DNA of 64,000 bases, from assembly GCA_037975125.1 (NCBI GenBank), contig CM075857.1, positions 71,936,845 to 72,000,844 on the forward strand. The letters run 5' to 3'. The notes under the pieces are model-generated. The model was not told the origin of the DNA. It did not search any database and was given only the letters and a program-made list of their open reading frames with translations. Source of the DNA: Latrodectus hesperus. Lineage: Eukaryota > Arthropoda > Arachnida > Araneae > Theridiidae. Shown piece after piece: positions 1-20,049 of the stretch; within the stretch, counting starts at the first letter, position 1; every line of letters begins with the position of its first letter. The translations under genes were made by a program, and so were the position numbers.

Positions 1-1376
1 GAAGTAGGCATGCCTTCATCAACGAATTGTCTTTTTGGATCAATATAAGGTTTTAATCTTAATACATGCACGACGTCTTGTGAATTTTGGATGTCCTCTG
101 TTTCGTTCCACATTTTCTACTGCATGTGTCACGCCAGACAGTCGTCGTGTTACTCGATAAGGTCCGAAGTAACGTCTCAGCAGCTTTTCGGATACTTCCC
201 ACTTTCGGTACAGGGGTATAGACCCATACTAAATCCCCGGTATTGTAGCCTTTCATCATATCGACGTTTGTCTGTAGCTTGCGCTTCACGGATATGGAGT
301 TTTGCTAGTTGTCTAGCTTCCTCAGCCTTGGTAATCAGATGATGCACATAACTTTCGTCAGAAGTTTCGGTATTAGAGGGGAAAATTACGTCCATAGGAG
401 TCTGGATATCTCTGCCATGAACGAGAAAGAATGGGCTAAATCCCGTGGTGTCATGCTTTGCTGAATTGTACGCAAAAGTCACAAAAGGTAGTATGGTATC
501 CCAATTTCTTTGCTCAACGTCTACATACATAGACAGCATGTCCACCAGTGTTCTGTTAAATCTTTCTGTCAATCCATTGGTCTGTGGATGGTAAGCGGTC
601 ATTAGAAGATGTGATGTCTGACATAACTGGTTGACATTTTTAACAATTTTGGCTAGAAAGTTACGTCCTCTATCACTTATCATTTCTTTGGGAGCTCCGT
701 GCTTCAGTACAATTTTTTCAACTATAAATCTAGCGATTTTGGTTGCCTCAGCAGTTGGTATTGCTTTTGTGACTGTGAATGTAGTTAAATAGTCTGTGCA
801 AACTATAATCCACCGGTTGCCATTTCGGGTTACTGGAAAGCGTCCAAGTAAATCTACTCCAATTTTGGCAAAAGGTGTGTCAGGGGGTTTTATCTCTTGA
901 AGTTGCCCCGGTGGAAGTTGTGAAGGTGACTTCCGTCTCTAGCATTCTCGACAATGTGAAACATATCGACATATGCTCCCATACAGCATTGGCCACCAGT
1001 ATTTTCTCCTCATCCGGTCGTACGTTTTGGCGAAACCAAGATGACCGGCAGTCGGAGCATCGTGAAGACTTCTTAGAACATCACTACGAAGTTGTTTTGG
1101 TACCACCAAGATCCACTGCTGTCCCATCGGATCATAGTTTCTTTTATAAAGTACACCACTTCTTATTTGATAATTTTAGTACGACTCAACTTTCTTAAGC
1201 GTTCCTATGATAGTCTTCAACTGTTTATCCTTTTGTTGTTCTTTTCCGTATTCTTCAATTGTTGCGAGGGACGGGATTTCGAAATTGCTTTCAATTGTTA
1301 GTTCCATGAGAGGCTTCCTTGACAGAGAATCCGCATCCAAATGCTTACGGCCACTTTTGTAGATAATATTTATGTC
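1..1376 (-). pseudogene. Ty3/gypsy LTR retrotransposon pol fragment (RNase H tail plus integrase), 5'-truncated
   Basis: Read on the minus strand, this is the 3' part of a gypsy-type pol gene. The first part, from about 1375, is the end of RNase H (YKSGRKHLDADSLSR). A linker follows, with a TAA stop near 1175. Next comes the integrase zinc-binding domain at about 1127-942 (H-x6-H and a closing CREC). An in-frame TAG at 939-941 separates it from the catalytic core. The core is otherwise open to about 180 and keeps all three acidic residues: D at 852-854 (GVDLLGRF), D at 672-674 (ISDRGRNF) and E at 564-566 (TERFNR). The spacing is D-x59-D-x35-E, as expected for this family. The C-terminal domain (GDLVWVYTP, then EKLLRRYFGP) falls in shifted frames between about 250 and 160. 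Homology stops abruptly at about 1376, next to another transposon, and the other end is cut by the window. No LTR is visible. It encodes the enzyme that would insert element cDNA into the host genome, but it is not functional as it stands. Confidence 0.88.
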
Positions 1377-1383
1377 ATATTAT

Positions 1384-2440
1384 GTGTGGAGTTAGCATTC
1401 CTATCTGGAACTTCTCACCGTCAGATGCAATGCACATTTAGATCCTCGCTTGAAAATCTCGTTGCACACGTTGGAGCATACAGCGTGAAACATTGGAATA
1501 CGTGACCGTAATGCGTCGTTTAAAGTCCTGCAACTTTTGTAGGGTGGTCGCCTACACCTGCTGTTTCAAGTATCCCCCAGAAAAAAGGCCAGTGGAGTCA
1601 GATCAGGAGAACGTGATACCACTCTCCGAAACCAGCATATGTTTGTATTTGGTTGCCAAAATTCTTGACGAGGTACTGCTTCACTGGAGATTTCTTGTGA
1701 GCAGCCGTGCCGTCATGTTGAAACCATAGATTCTTAAGATTAAAGAACGGCTCTACAAAACCAGGTTAACGTGTCATTGTAAAATGTTGGGCCTATCAGC
1801 TTGTTATTTTAAATTGTGCACCAAATGTTAATAGCATACCGCATTTGATGTCGAACGTCGACGAAACATTTAGAATTTTCCAGCGCCTAGTTATGGGTGC
1901 TTTTCCTATTGTATATGCCATTCCGTGAAAAGCATGCCCCATCCGTCCACATTATATCTGCCAAGAATGTTGGCTGGTCCTGTGTCCGATTCATGACGAA
2001 GTTGCACCATGCATAGCGTCGCTCAGCATCCCCGTCCACTAAAATCTGTTCAGACGTTGGTCGGTATGGATGAGCACCTGATTCGCTTAGGATTTTCCAA
2101 ACCTGACTTTTGGAGAGACCACAGTGTTGACTGATCACTCTTACGCTGCATTTCGGATATGCGAGGGCATATGCAAATACCTCATCCGGTTGAACTTGCC
2201 GTCCTACCTTAGCAGGTATGCCAGATCGAGGTCGACTAGTCTAACGCAACGTGTCTCCCTTAAACGTTTTACAACAGATAGAATGGTTTGATAAGAAGTA
2301 TGCCGGCCTGCAGGGAAACGTTGGCGGTACAACATTGGTGCTGATTGTGCCTTGGGTCGACATTCACCGTACAGTAAAACCATCTCGCAATACTCAGCTT
2401 TGGAATACTCAGCCAATACCATAAGCATCAACATACTACA
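1384..2440 (-). pseudogene. IS630/Tc1-superfamily transposase with N-terminal DUF4817-type helix-turn-helix, frameshifted
   Basis: A nearly full-length transposase gene, decayed, on the minus strand. It begins near 2434 with a helix-turn-helix region of the DUF4817 type (EYSKAEYCEMVLLYGE, then YRQRFPAGRHTSYQTI). The frame shifts near 2218 and continues in a new frame through SKSQVWKILSESGAHPYRP to the first catalytic motif, MWTDGACFSRNGIYN (D near 1942). The second motif, FQHDGTAAH, lies near 1713. The third, RSPDLTPLAFF, lies near 1600, about 38 codons later, and is followed by GYLKQQV. The C-terminus (RCMLQRVQRDFQARI, then CIASDGEKFQ) runs to about 1390. Several stops and frame changes separate these blocks, so no active enzyme is possible. 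Inverted repeats were not recognised. It directly abuts the gypsy fragment at about 1376-1384, which suggests insertion or rearrangement there. The family assignment is firm; the subgroup name is less so. Confidence 0.8.
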
Positions 2441-2689
2441 GTCCTAAGAAGATGTTTCTTTTATAGCTGTCTCAGGTAAACAGGTGTGACGTTTCTTACG
2501 TATTTGCAGACTGCACACAAATTGTAGGAATTGTTTTTAATACTTCAGTTCTGCCCATATCGAAATAAAATTGAAAAATGTAATCACGGAAAAGATTTTT
2601 TGTTTTTTTAAATATGCACACGTACGATGTGCCACGTCACAGCACGAAACATCAAATGCACGTTTTAATCGTTGTATTCTTCACATTAA

Positions 2690-3692
2690 TGACTATCGTG
2701 CATTATCCTGTTAAAAGAAAGCATTAGGGAGGCCTCGAAGAGCAACGGGTCCTAACACATCGGAAATGTAAAGGTTGCTGTTCAAATTTCCGGTAATACG
2801 AACAAGAGTTAATCGAGACGTCTATCCAATGGCAATCCATACATTCACTCCAACAGATGGGCCAGTATGCCGATGTCCAATGAAACAGCAGGATGTCCAA
2901 ATCGTGCTCGTTCTCCATGATGCCTCCAAAAACGGATGCGGTCATATGGTCCAGTATACAGAACCAAGATTCATCTGTAAAGATGACATGATGACATTCC
3001 CGCGTCCAGGTTCGTCGCTGATCACACCATTGAAGGCGCTCTTGTCTGTGACGCAGCGTCAATGGTAGCCGAGGCCATGGTCACCATGCAGACAATCCAT
3101 GCTGCTGCAAACGTCGTCGAACTGTTCGAGCAGAAACTTGTTGCCTTGCAAACGACTCCATTTCTCGACTCAGGGTTCGTGACGTGGCTGTACGATCCCT
3201 TGTGACCATGCGGATAAGATGTCTGCATTCTTTGCTGTTAGTGATGGGGGGGGGGAGAGTCGCTGAGATCCTGCATAACGTTCCGTATGATTGTCCTGAA
3301 CCCATCGATTCCATATTCTGCTAACAGTCATGGGGTCTCGACCGACGTGACCAGCAATATTACGGTACGATAAACCGCAATCCCGGTAGGCTATAATCCT
3401 TCCTCGATCAAAGTCAGACCCGTGCTGATAGGCATTTTTTCTTCTTACACGAGGCATTACAATAACTTTCTTTGCCGAAAACAACATTGAAACGGAAATT
3501 GGGTATAAGAAAACTGCTGTCAAATCTCTGGTTTTATACACATTGTAGATGTCGCTACTGTCGCCTGCTTTGTATGAATGCGCTTAAAATCTAATCATTT
3601 GCATAACACAGCAATTTCTACCTGTCATGCAAATTTCACGTGTGTGGTGTGCCGCTTTCCTGGTGTAGAAATTTCAATGGCCAGTAGTGTAT
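2690..3692 (-). pseudogene. Tc1-like transposon, 3'-truncated, frameshifted transposase
   Basis: The minus strand encodes a Tc1-like (DD34E) transposase. The start codon is near 3454 (MPRVRRKNAYQHGSDFDRGR), followed by the first DNA-binding helices (YRDCGLSYRNIAGHVGRDP) and the second helix-turn-helix (QQVSARTVRRRLQQHGLSAW). The first catalytic aspartate is at 2973-2975 (FTDESWF). The second is at 2705-2707 (QDNAR), immediately preceded by a stop codon where a glutamine is usual. Sequence similarity ends within a few codons of that residue, so the third catalytic residue and the 3' inverted repeat are missing. At least two frameshifts lie between 3200 and 3000, around a run of G at 3247-3256. 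The upstream end has the sequence ggccagtagtgta at about 3685-3697, which looks like the outer end of the element beside a TA target. This family is abundant in spider genomes, from general knowledge; no search was run. Confidence 0.87.
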
Positions 3693-3697
3693 TTTAT

Positions 3698-4856
3698 TTA
3701 AAACGTATTGTGGTTTCAAATGATATGTAGAATCACATTAGAGGTCTTTTTTTCAAATTTTTCATCTTTAAATCTTTTTTTTCAGATCTTTCTTTATTTT
3801 AAAATTTTCATTCCAATGATTAGCATTACCTTTCACATACCTGTGAGGTGGGACTACATGAGCTTTTACTTTGATGTTGAATCGTTATATTCAATTCATT
3901 AAAATATTTATGGGTCAGAGAGTTTTATTAATCTTTTCGACTTTTTCTAATTTTTCTGATAAATGAAATGAGTTTTTAATAGTATTTCATTCATTTAAAT
4001 ATAATTATTTAAGTTCTTGTAGAGCTCTCTTTTTGATTTGATCCGTTAGATTAAATCACTTAACTTTTCAAAAATATCAACTTTAAGACTGTTGATACAT
4101 CTATAAAAGTACAATTAATTATATGATAATCATGGTAATAATCTATCCAATTTCCATTATTTTCCTTTTGATGTTTCACGAACAGTTTTCTGAACTACTC
4201 TGGTGTCAATTTAATTTTCAAAATAAAACTTCCTTTACGTAATCATAATTTTATTCTTCTTCTTCTGGTTCACATGCAATTATTTGTATAATTCCATACA
4301 GTAATAATCTTAACAAATAAGAAACCCCAACTCTTTAGGTATTTGAGTACAACGTGCCTGATAATCAAAAAGAAGTACATATATACTAATATCTTCTTTG
4401 ACATTATATCTACAAATCAGTCCTTGAAGATCTTATGAGAATATTGAACATTTTCACTGTGAGATCAATTTGTCAGTTTTAATTGAGCTTTTAATTTCAT
4501 ATTCCCTTTCTATATCTTTTTAATGTTCTTCAGTGTCTATTTCAGCTTTTCATCTTTTTTTCTCTGTTCTTCCGTTCTATTTCAGCTTAAAATGTTTCTC
4601 GTTAATATTATATTCATACTTAAGATATCATTTTTCTATACTTTATAAAATAATTTGTTACCGTTTTTTAAAATAGAAATGGTTTAAACATACCACATAC
4701 TTAATGCATCAGATTATTTATTCTTAGAAAGAATTAAATCTAAAAAAAATTAGTACGAACCTGTATTGTTCGCATACGATACAGTTAGCACATGAATTAC
4801 AACAAAAAACTTGCTTACGAAAATAACAACTTTAAGATTTTAAGTGAAATACAAGG
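3698..4856. other. AT-rich spacer
   Basis: No coding, RNA or mobile-element signal was seen. The stretch is AT-rich with T-runs, including a long pyrimidine-rich patch near 4490-4570. Confidence 0.6.
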
Positions 4857-4892
4857 AAATACATACATACATACATACATATATATATATAT

Positions 4893-4986
<94 letters not shown>
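4857..4986. repeat. (CATA)n/(TA)n microsatellite
   Basis: A short (ACAT)n block at about 4859-4880 passes into (TA)n, with one interruption (acaa) near 4893. The long Ile-Tyr open frames here are translations of the microsatellite on either strand and are not proteins. Confidence 0.97.
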
Positions 4987-7069
<2,083 letters not shown>

Positions 7070-7152
<83 letters not shown>

Positions 7153-7166
7153 GTGTGTGTGTGTAC
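7070..7166. repeat. (TA)n then (GT)n microsatellite, right flank of the Tc1-like element
   Basis: (TA)n runs at 7071-7147, directly after the right inverted repeat, followed by a short (GT)n at about 7149-7164. Confidence 0.96.
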
Positions 7167-7426
7167 GTGTGGTGGGTAAAAGTTATTCCCATTTAGATAG
7201 GAATTTTTTATTTAAATTAATATAATTTTAGAATTTCTGATTATTACCTAAAAACAACTTGATACTAAAAATTGCTTTTCCTTCTGCTAAGGAATAATAT
7301 GTTTTAATGAATCATTCAAAAATTTGAATCTCTTGTTTATATAAAAAATTGAACAAAATTATCACCTATAGAAATTTCAAACGCAAATTATTAAACTATA
7401 TAAAGTTTGTTAAATACATTTAATTG

Positions 7427-7471
7427 GTGAATATTATAAAATTATAGTAATTATAATTTTATAGTATTCAC
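7427..7471. repeat. Short inverted repeat (hairpin)
   Basis: Arms gtgaatattataaaattata (7427-7446) and tataattttatagtattcac (7452-7471) are reverse complements at 19 of 20 positions with a 5-nt spacer. Confidence 0.75.
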
Positions 7472-9503
7472 TGATATTATAAAATAATATGTAACTCTGG
7501 GAATATGTAAATATGTTACTCTGGGAATATGTAAAAGCTGTGAGTCCTTCTTTAATCATTTCAATAATCTACATTTTAAAATTTTTTTCTAAAGTTACTA
7601 ACTTAAATATAGGAAATATCTATATTATCAGATTATGTAAGGATGCTTAGAATTACTTTTCTCGTTTCACTTATTTAAAAAATATTCACTTTATTCTCAA
7701 CATTACTTTTATCATAAATAGATTTTTGTTGGGATGCACTTTAATGAATTTGTATAAAAAATCATTTCTTATAAAATGCTTTAAGCTATTAAGTTACTCT
7801 AGTGTATTTTTTCTTAATGGACTGTATTGTTAATCTTTAATATTTTTGAAATAGTCGGTTGAGTTTTAGAAAAATAATAATTTGATTTATATTGTTTTTT
7901 TCTTCTTTTAGTTTTGTAATTTTTATCTTGTTATTGTTTTAGTTATTTTCATATATAGCTTAATTCATACATTAATAATATAATGAACACAAAAATTTCA
8001 AAATTATTAACCTTAAAACAGATATAATCTTTATTATCAGTTTTTAATTCGAAAAACTTAAATGTTTAAATGAAAAAAAATATTTTAAATCAAATTTTTT
8101 AAAATGTTAGTAAAACTCTTTGTTTGACAATCAACAAAGTTTTTTTAATGAATTAATAAAAAAATTATTGTAGTGAATATAACATAATTTAGTGGAAAAG
8201 TATTTATACTGATTTGAATATATAAAATAAAGAATATATAATATAAATATATAAAATAAAGAAAAATCAAAAATGATTATCAAGAAATACAAAAATGTGT
8301 GTACATTAAGTTTGTCTAGTTATATGTAAATTTGCTTAATTTACCAATTTTATTTTTTCTCGAGAGTCTTTATAAAAATTTGTGAATTAGTAATATCTAA
8401 TAAAGGAAATAAGTTAGTTATTTTTAGTTAATTTTAATCTTTCATGTTTTCTCACCATTTTCAAGATTATGTTAAGCTGAAATTTCCTTGTAATAAAAAG
8501 GATTACCTACCTTATTCAAAATATTTAATTAATAAAATATAGAAAGGATTTTGTATTACATTTATTGTTTTGAGAACATTTTTAGGTAGTTAATTTGCTA
8601 TACTACATTATTTTTGAAAAACGCTTGCCCAGCATGGAATAAAATATTGCTTAAGTCACTTACTTACTCCTATATTTACATATTTTAATGACGTAATCAT
8701 AACATTTGAGACATTGGAAAAACTTACATCTACTAATTGTGAGTATATCAATCAAAATATTTCTAATTATATTTTAAAGCCCTAGCTATAGTTCATTATT
8801 TTGATCAAACGTTCCCATAAAAAAATTTGAGGCAGAATTCAAGAAATTGTTTTGCATATCTTTAAATATGTATCTTATTTATGAAATTTTTATAAAACAG
8901 TGCTTATATAGGAACCTTAGTTAATTTGTTAACATTTAACTTATTTAATAAGATGAAAATGGTTAAAAGATGATAATTGCCTGGATAATAGTATGTTGAA
9001 AGAATAAAACTAAAATTTATTAATCGAAGACCAGGCGGATTGCTTTGTAAAATTTGTGTTTCTGTATTTGAATTTTTTGCATAATAGGTATATTGTATAT
9101 TTTTATTTAAATATATTTTATAATTCAGTGCTATCGCATTTAAGGAATAAAACATTATTCTTTATGTTCTTAAAAATGTTGATGTAATGAAATCAAAAGA
9201 AAATTAGATATCCCTATGCAAAAAGCTTTCGGCGTTTAACATATATCATATAGATAATTCAATAAGACAGTTTAATGCAAATATTTAATGAAACATTTTA
9301 TTCCTATTCAATTATTTTAGTTCCTTAGACAACAATTGCATGATGTATTCATTATTACATAAGAATTATAATTTTTCAATTGGTTATTGTGTTGTTAAAA
9401 ATGAATTTAAAAATTGTTTGAGTAAATTAATTCTCTGTATTATCTCATTATCACACACACAAATTATATAATCTTAACAACTTATAGGATATTTTTAATG
9501 TCT

Positions 9504-9565
9504 ACTGATTTATGTAACACATTTTAAGTAATTATTTTTACTTAAAATATGTTACAAAAATCAGT
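9504..9565. repeat. Short inverted repeat (hairpin)
   Basis: The 25-nt arms at 9504-9528 and 9541-9565 pair at 23 of 25 positions with a 12-nt spacer. It could be a tiny foldback element or chance in AT-rich DNA. Confidence 0.7.
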
Positions 9566-10326
9566 GGAAATAAGTAATTACTTTTGCTTAAATTTAAAAT
9601 TATTTTGAGAGTTTTTTTTTTTTTTGGAAATAATTTATACATGTTCAATAAAGTTTTTGTGCCGAAGATATATGCTTTAATTAGTTTAAAATAGAGCAGA
9701 ATTTTGTGTGAACGAAAGAATTTATTTATTTATACCATAAACAATTGCAGAAACTCTATCTTGTAATTTGAGTAAATATGGGAAACATATAGAAATCTAT
9801 TAAATAAATATAATCCTAAGACACTATTTTAATTAATCAATTTTCTATTGTTTAGAAAAGTTTTCGGTTTTATTCTCGATTTTACGAACACATTTCCTAC
9901 ATTTGATTAAATAAGAATATGAGAGGTTATGCAAAATGAATTCAAATCATTCAGTTAACAGAGCTAAAAATGTGACGTTTTAGAGACTGTGAGTTAACAA
10001 GATTTTTTTCTGAATGACAAAGCACAAATATAATTATAAAGTTTACTTTCAATAAATATAAACAAGTAATATATTAAAGCGATCAAATTTTCATGATTAT
10101 TATAAAATCAGTTCTTATTTTATAAAACATTAATAAGATCTCTGGTGTATTTGCAAGCTTTTGTTTTTCGCAAGCATTAAATTCAAATTTTAATCCTTAA
10201 AATAAAATACTTAATTGATGATAGAATTAATTAAATGAAAACGAAGATACATTTTCTGAATATTTCTATTCAAACCGAAGTTTTTGTTTGGAAAATAATT
10301 CTAATGATATTAATGGACATTTTAAT

Positions 10327-13648
<3,322 letters not shown>

Positions 13649-13718
<70 letters not shown>
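13649..13718. repeat. (TA)n microsatellite
   Basis: About 70 bp of pure TA repeat. Confidence 0.97.
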
Positions 13719-13722
<4 letters not shown>

Positions 13723-13875
13723 TTAACAAATTTTCTCAAAAATGTTTAATATATATATTTCAAAACTTAGTTTTTTTTATATAGAATCTTATAGTGAATA
13801 GAAATTAAAAGGCAAGAATGATTTTATCATGGATCACCTATGTAATCTAAAAAACGAAATCTGCTAAGAGAATAT

Positions 13876-13992
<117 letters not shown>

Positions 13993-14000
13993 AATCATGC

Positions 14001-14312
14001 ATGGATTTGGTGGTTATTTCAAAAGTATTGTGGCATGGAATGCAGATGGAAGAGAAAAATATGATCTTTCCGAAAAAAGCTAAGACACGTTATGCATCAG
14101 CTGTTGCGTATGTGATTCGCCTTCACAAATATGAAAAACAAACCAATGCAAAGTGGTTCCGCCTTTCATTCCTGTTTGGTGCCTTAAGTTTGGATATTGC
14201 AAGGAAGAAACACCAAGCTTTGGCATTCTTATCCAGAATTTATTATGCTTTAGAGTATGTTTTAGCTAGTTTTATTGTATTATTATTGTATGTAATTAAT
14301 ATTTTACTGTAA
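14001..14312 (+). CDS. Unrecognised open frame, possible exon or transposon fragment
   Basis: A 103-codon open frame starts directly after a (TA)n tract. The stretch 14000-14260 is visibly less AT-rich than its surroundings, and the translation has a mixed, protein-like composition in its middle (KAKTRYASAVAYVIRLHKYE, then AKWFRLSFLFGALSLDIARK). It then runs into a hydrophobic, low-complexity tail (ASFIVLLLYVINILL) where the DNA becomes AT-rich again, so only about residues 20-88 look like former coding sequence. No family was recognised, and no splice signals convincingly bound it. It could be an old exon, a piece of an unrecognised transposon, or chance. No function is proposed. Confidence 0.25.
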   Translation: MDLVVISKVLWHGMQMEEKNMIFPKKAKTRYASAVAYVIRLHKYEKQTNAKWFRLSFLFGALSLDIARKKHQALAFLSRIYYALEYVLASFIVLLLYVINILL

Positions 14313-14883
14313 ATTAAATGTTAATATTGGTACACATAATTAATCCCAAGAAGTATTATAAAATTTGTTCCGCTATTTTTAAATTCATAAATTCCACACT
14401 TATAACTTCAAGATGTGGTGTAATCGAACAAAATTGAAACAATATATGTTTAAAATAATTTACAGTTAGCTTAAGAACATATTGGGTTCATTTTTTCTTT
14501 AATAAAATTATTTTTAATTATTAAAAAATATATATATGCACTTTTGAATGTATTTTTTACTCTATAGCTTTTTTATATTTCCTAAAATGCGCTTAATTTT
14601 CTTTTATTTAAAAATTCATATTTTATGGTCACAAATTAGAGAAAATCTTTTAAAAAATTATTTAAATTACCTTTGCAAAGAGAGTTTTTAAATTATAATG
14701 AATAAAACTTATTAATCGTTAATATCTAAAGTTTTTATTTGACTTTAAAATATTTTATTATAAAAATCGTATTTCAAATACTTATATATTAGATTTTTTT
14801 CACACACACTGTATATATTTTCGAACTTAAGAACATATATTTTAAGTAAAAAATTTAGGCTTATATTGGTCGATATATATTTT
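14313..14883. other. AT-rich spacer
   Basis: Nothing recognisable was seen. Confidence 0.5.
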
Positions 14884-14954
14884 ATATCTATCTATCTATA
14901 TCTATATCTATCTATCTATTTATCTATCTAGCTATCTATCTATCTATCTATCTA

Positions 14955-15032
<78 letters not shown>

Positions 15033-15050
15033 TAGATAGATAGATAGATA
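14884..15050. repeat. (TATC)n-(TA)n-(GATA)n compound palindromic microsatellite
   Basis: Imperfect (TATC/TCTA)n at about 14884-14958 passes into pure (TA)n at 14957-15030 and then (GATA)5 at 15031-15050. TATC and GATA are reverse complements and TA is self-complementary, so the whole block can fold into one long hairpin or cruciform. Confidence 0.95.
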
Positions 15051-17597
<2,547 letters not shown>

Positions 17598-18789
17598 CAG
17601 TGATTCTCAACCTATGGGGTGCAACAGCTTAGTGGGTGTGAGCACACTAAAAAGAGGAAAAACAAATTTAAGAGAAAAAGTTATTTAAAAAATTAATTAA
17701 CTGACTGAAAGTCGCTTACACATTTTATACAAAATACATTTTGACATAATTTTTAATTTATTACATTAAAACAATTTACAAAATCAAATCTTATCATTAT
17801 TTTACGTAATTTAGTAAGTTTTAACTATGAAATTAATTAAAACTTACAAAATTACAATTGATTTAATGATTTTTGGGTCTATCTTGCTGAGCTAAGTTTC
17901 TCAAATAAAGCACCTAAAACGTTAGTTACAGACACCCACAATTTTTTCCCTATATTAAGGTGAAATCTATATTTTGTCTTCAAGGAACCACCGCAGAAAA
18001 TCTAATTTTACAAAAGTAGTATATTGAAAAATGTAATGAAATGCGAAATGTTGTTCAGAAAAATCATGAGCTACTCTTATCCAAAATTCAAAGAGACTAA
18101 TTTGTTATTTGGTTTCAGTTTTTAAACAACAGGTTTAACAATTCTTGACAAAATTTTCTTGATTTTGTTTTCGGAACAACATTTGTCCATGTACTTGTTG
18201 GTTACTGACTATTGTGTCATGCTTGTTTATGAGAGCTTTAAAATTTATCCATATTTCTGAATAAATCTTTGGCATTAAAACTTATTTCGTTGATTGCAGT
18301 TAACACAAAAGATACATAACATACACATTCAGATTGATTTGATAGTGATAAGAGGATAGTCTTGAATGAGACTGACTGCAATTGAAACTGGTATTATCGA
18401 TTAAACCTTTTCTCCCTATGAGTAAAAATTTGTTCTCATCTAATAATTCTGGAGACGGCATCTTTTCGATAATACAGAATGTACCAGACGAAGCGTAATT
18501 TCTCTCGAAGCCACGAGAATACCCATCATTGTGCACACAAGAGCACATTCCAGTGCAAAATGGTAACGGATTTTTCTTTTGTCAATACTGAAAATCTGGG
18601 TTGCCAAAAAAAGTAAAGTATTCTTGATAATTTGTAATTTTTAAAATTAAGCGCACAGTGAGGACTTAACACTATAATACTACAAATTTACTTTTATTGA
18701 ATACATTTTACTTTAGAAAGCTGGAGTGGGCGCGATCAAAATTTTGATTTAAAATTGGGACACGAATAATGAAAGTTTGAAACACGCTG
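17598..18789. mobile_element. Possible hAT-superfamily remnant (degenerate terminal repeats)
   Basis: The left end reads cagtgattctcaacctatgg and the right end reads aaagtttgaaacacgctg. The reverse complement of the right end (cagcgtgtttcaaacttt) resembles the left end, and both resemble the CAG(T/C)G..TCTCAACC termini common in arthropod hAT elements. Next to the right end is a shared sub-terminal phrase type, gggcgcgatcaaaattttg. The 1.19-kb interior holds an 82-codon minus-strand open frame (18300-18548), but no BED finger or hAT dimerisation motif could be read. A clean 8-bp target duplication is not visible: the flanking octamers gtaaatat and ttatatgt agree only partly. The call rests on the termini alone. 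Confidence 0.5.
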
Positions 18790-19724
<935 letters not shown>

Positions 19725-20049
19725 CGACCTAGACATTGATGGAAACAAAAGGGATTTCTTCAATATTGTTTTTTTACTCTCTTATTTAAGTGTTATGAAA
19801 ATGAAACAAAATATGGCGCAAAAGCGAAATAAAAAAATCTGGAGCCTCACCTGTAAAACACTTGAGCAGCGACAGAACATGGGAATAAAACATAATACAA
19901 TATATTAGTAAATGATACAGCGAAAAAAATTAATGTAAGATAATTTTACATATATTATGTAACTTATATATTATTTAAGCTCGTGATTGTGTACCAGATC
20001 AAGTAACTGCAATAATTGTATTTTTTTAAATATAAAAGAAATTTTTGTC
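19725..20049. other. AT-rich spacer
   Basis: Nothing recognisable was seen. Confidence 0.5.

Larger units (their letters stand above)
7167..10326. other. AT-rich spacer with two small foldback repeats
   Basis: No gene is recognisable. Two hairpin-forming inverted repeats (7427-7471 and 9504-9565) are listed separately. Near 7486-7532 there is a short tandem repeat of the phrase taCTCTGGGAATATGTAAA. The 83-codon minus-strand open frame at 8904-9155 has no recognisable motif and is probably chance. Confidence 0.5.

Noticed and set aside
3240..3260. G-run as a possible regulatory or quadruplex site
   Set aside because: A single G-run inside a dead transposase; more likely a frameshift-prone homopolymer.
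8904..9155. Minus-strand 83-codon open frame
   Set aside because: AT-driven composition, no motif, no splice context.
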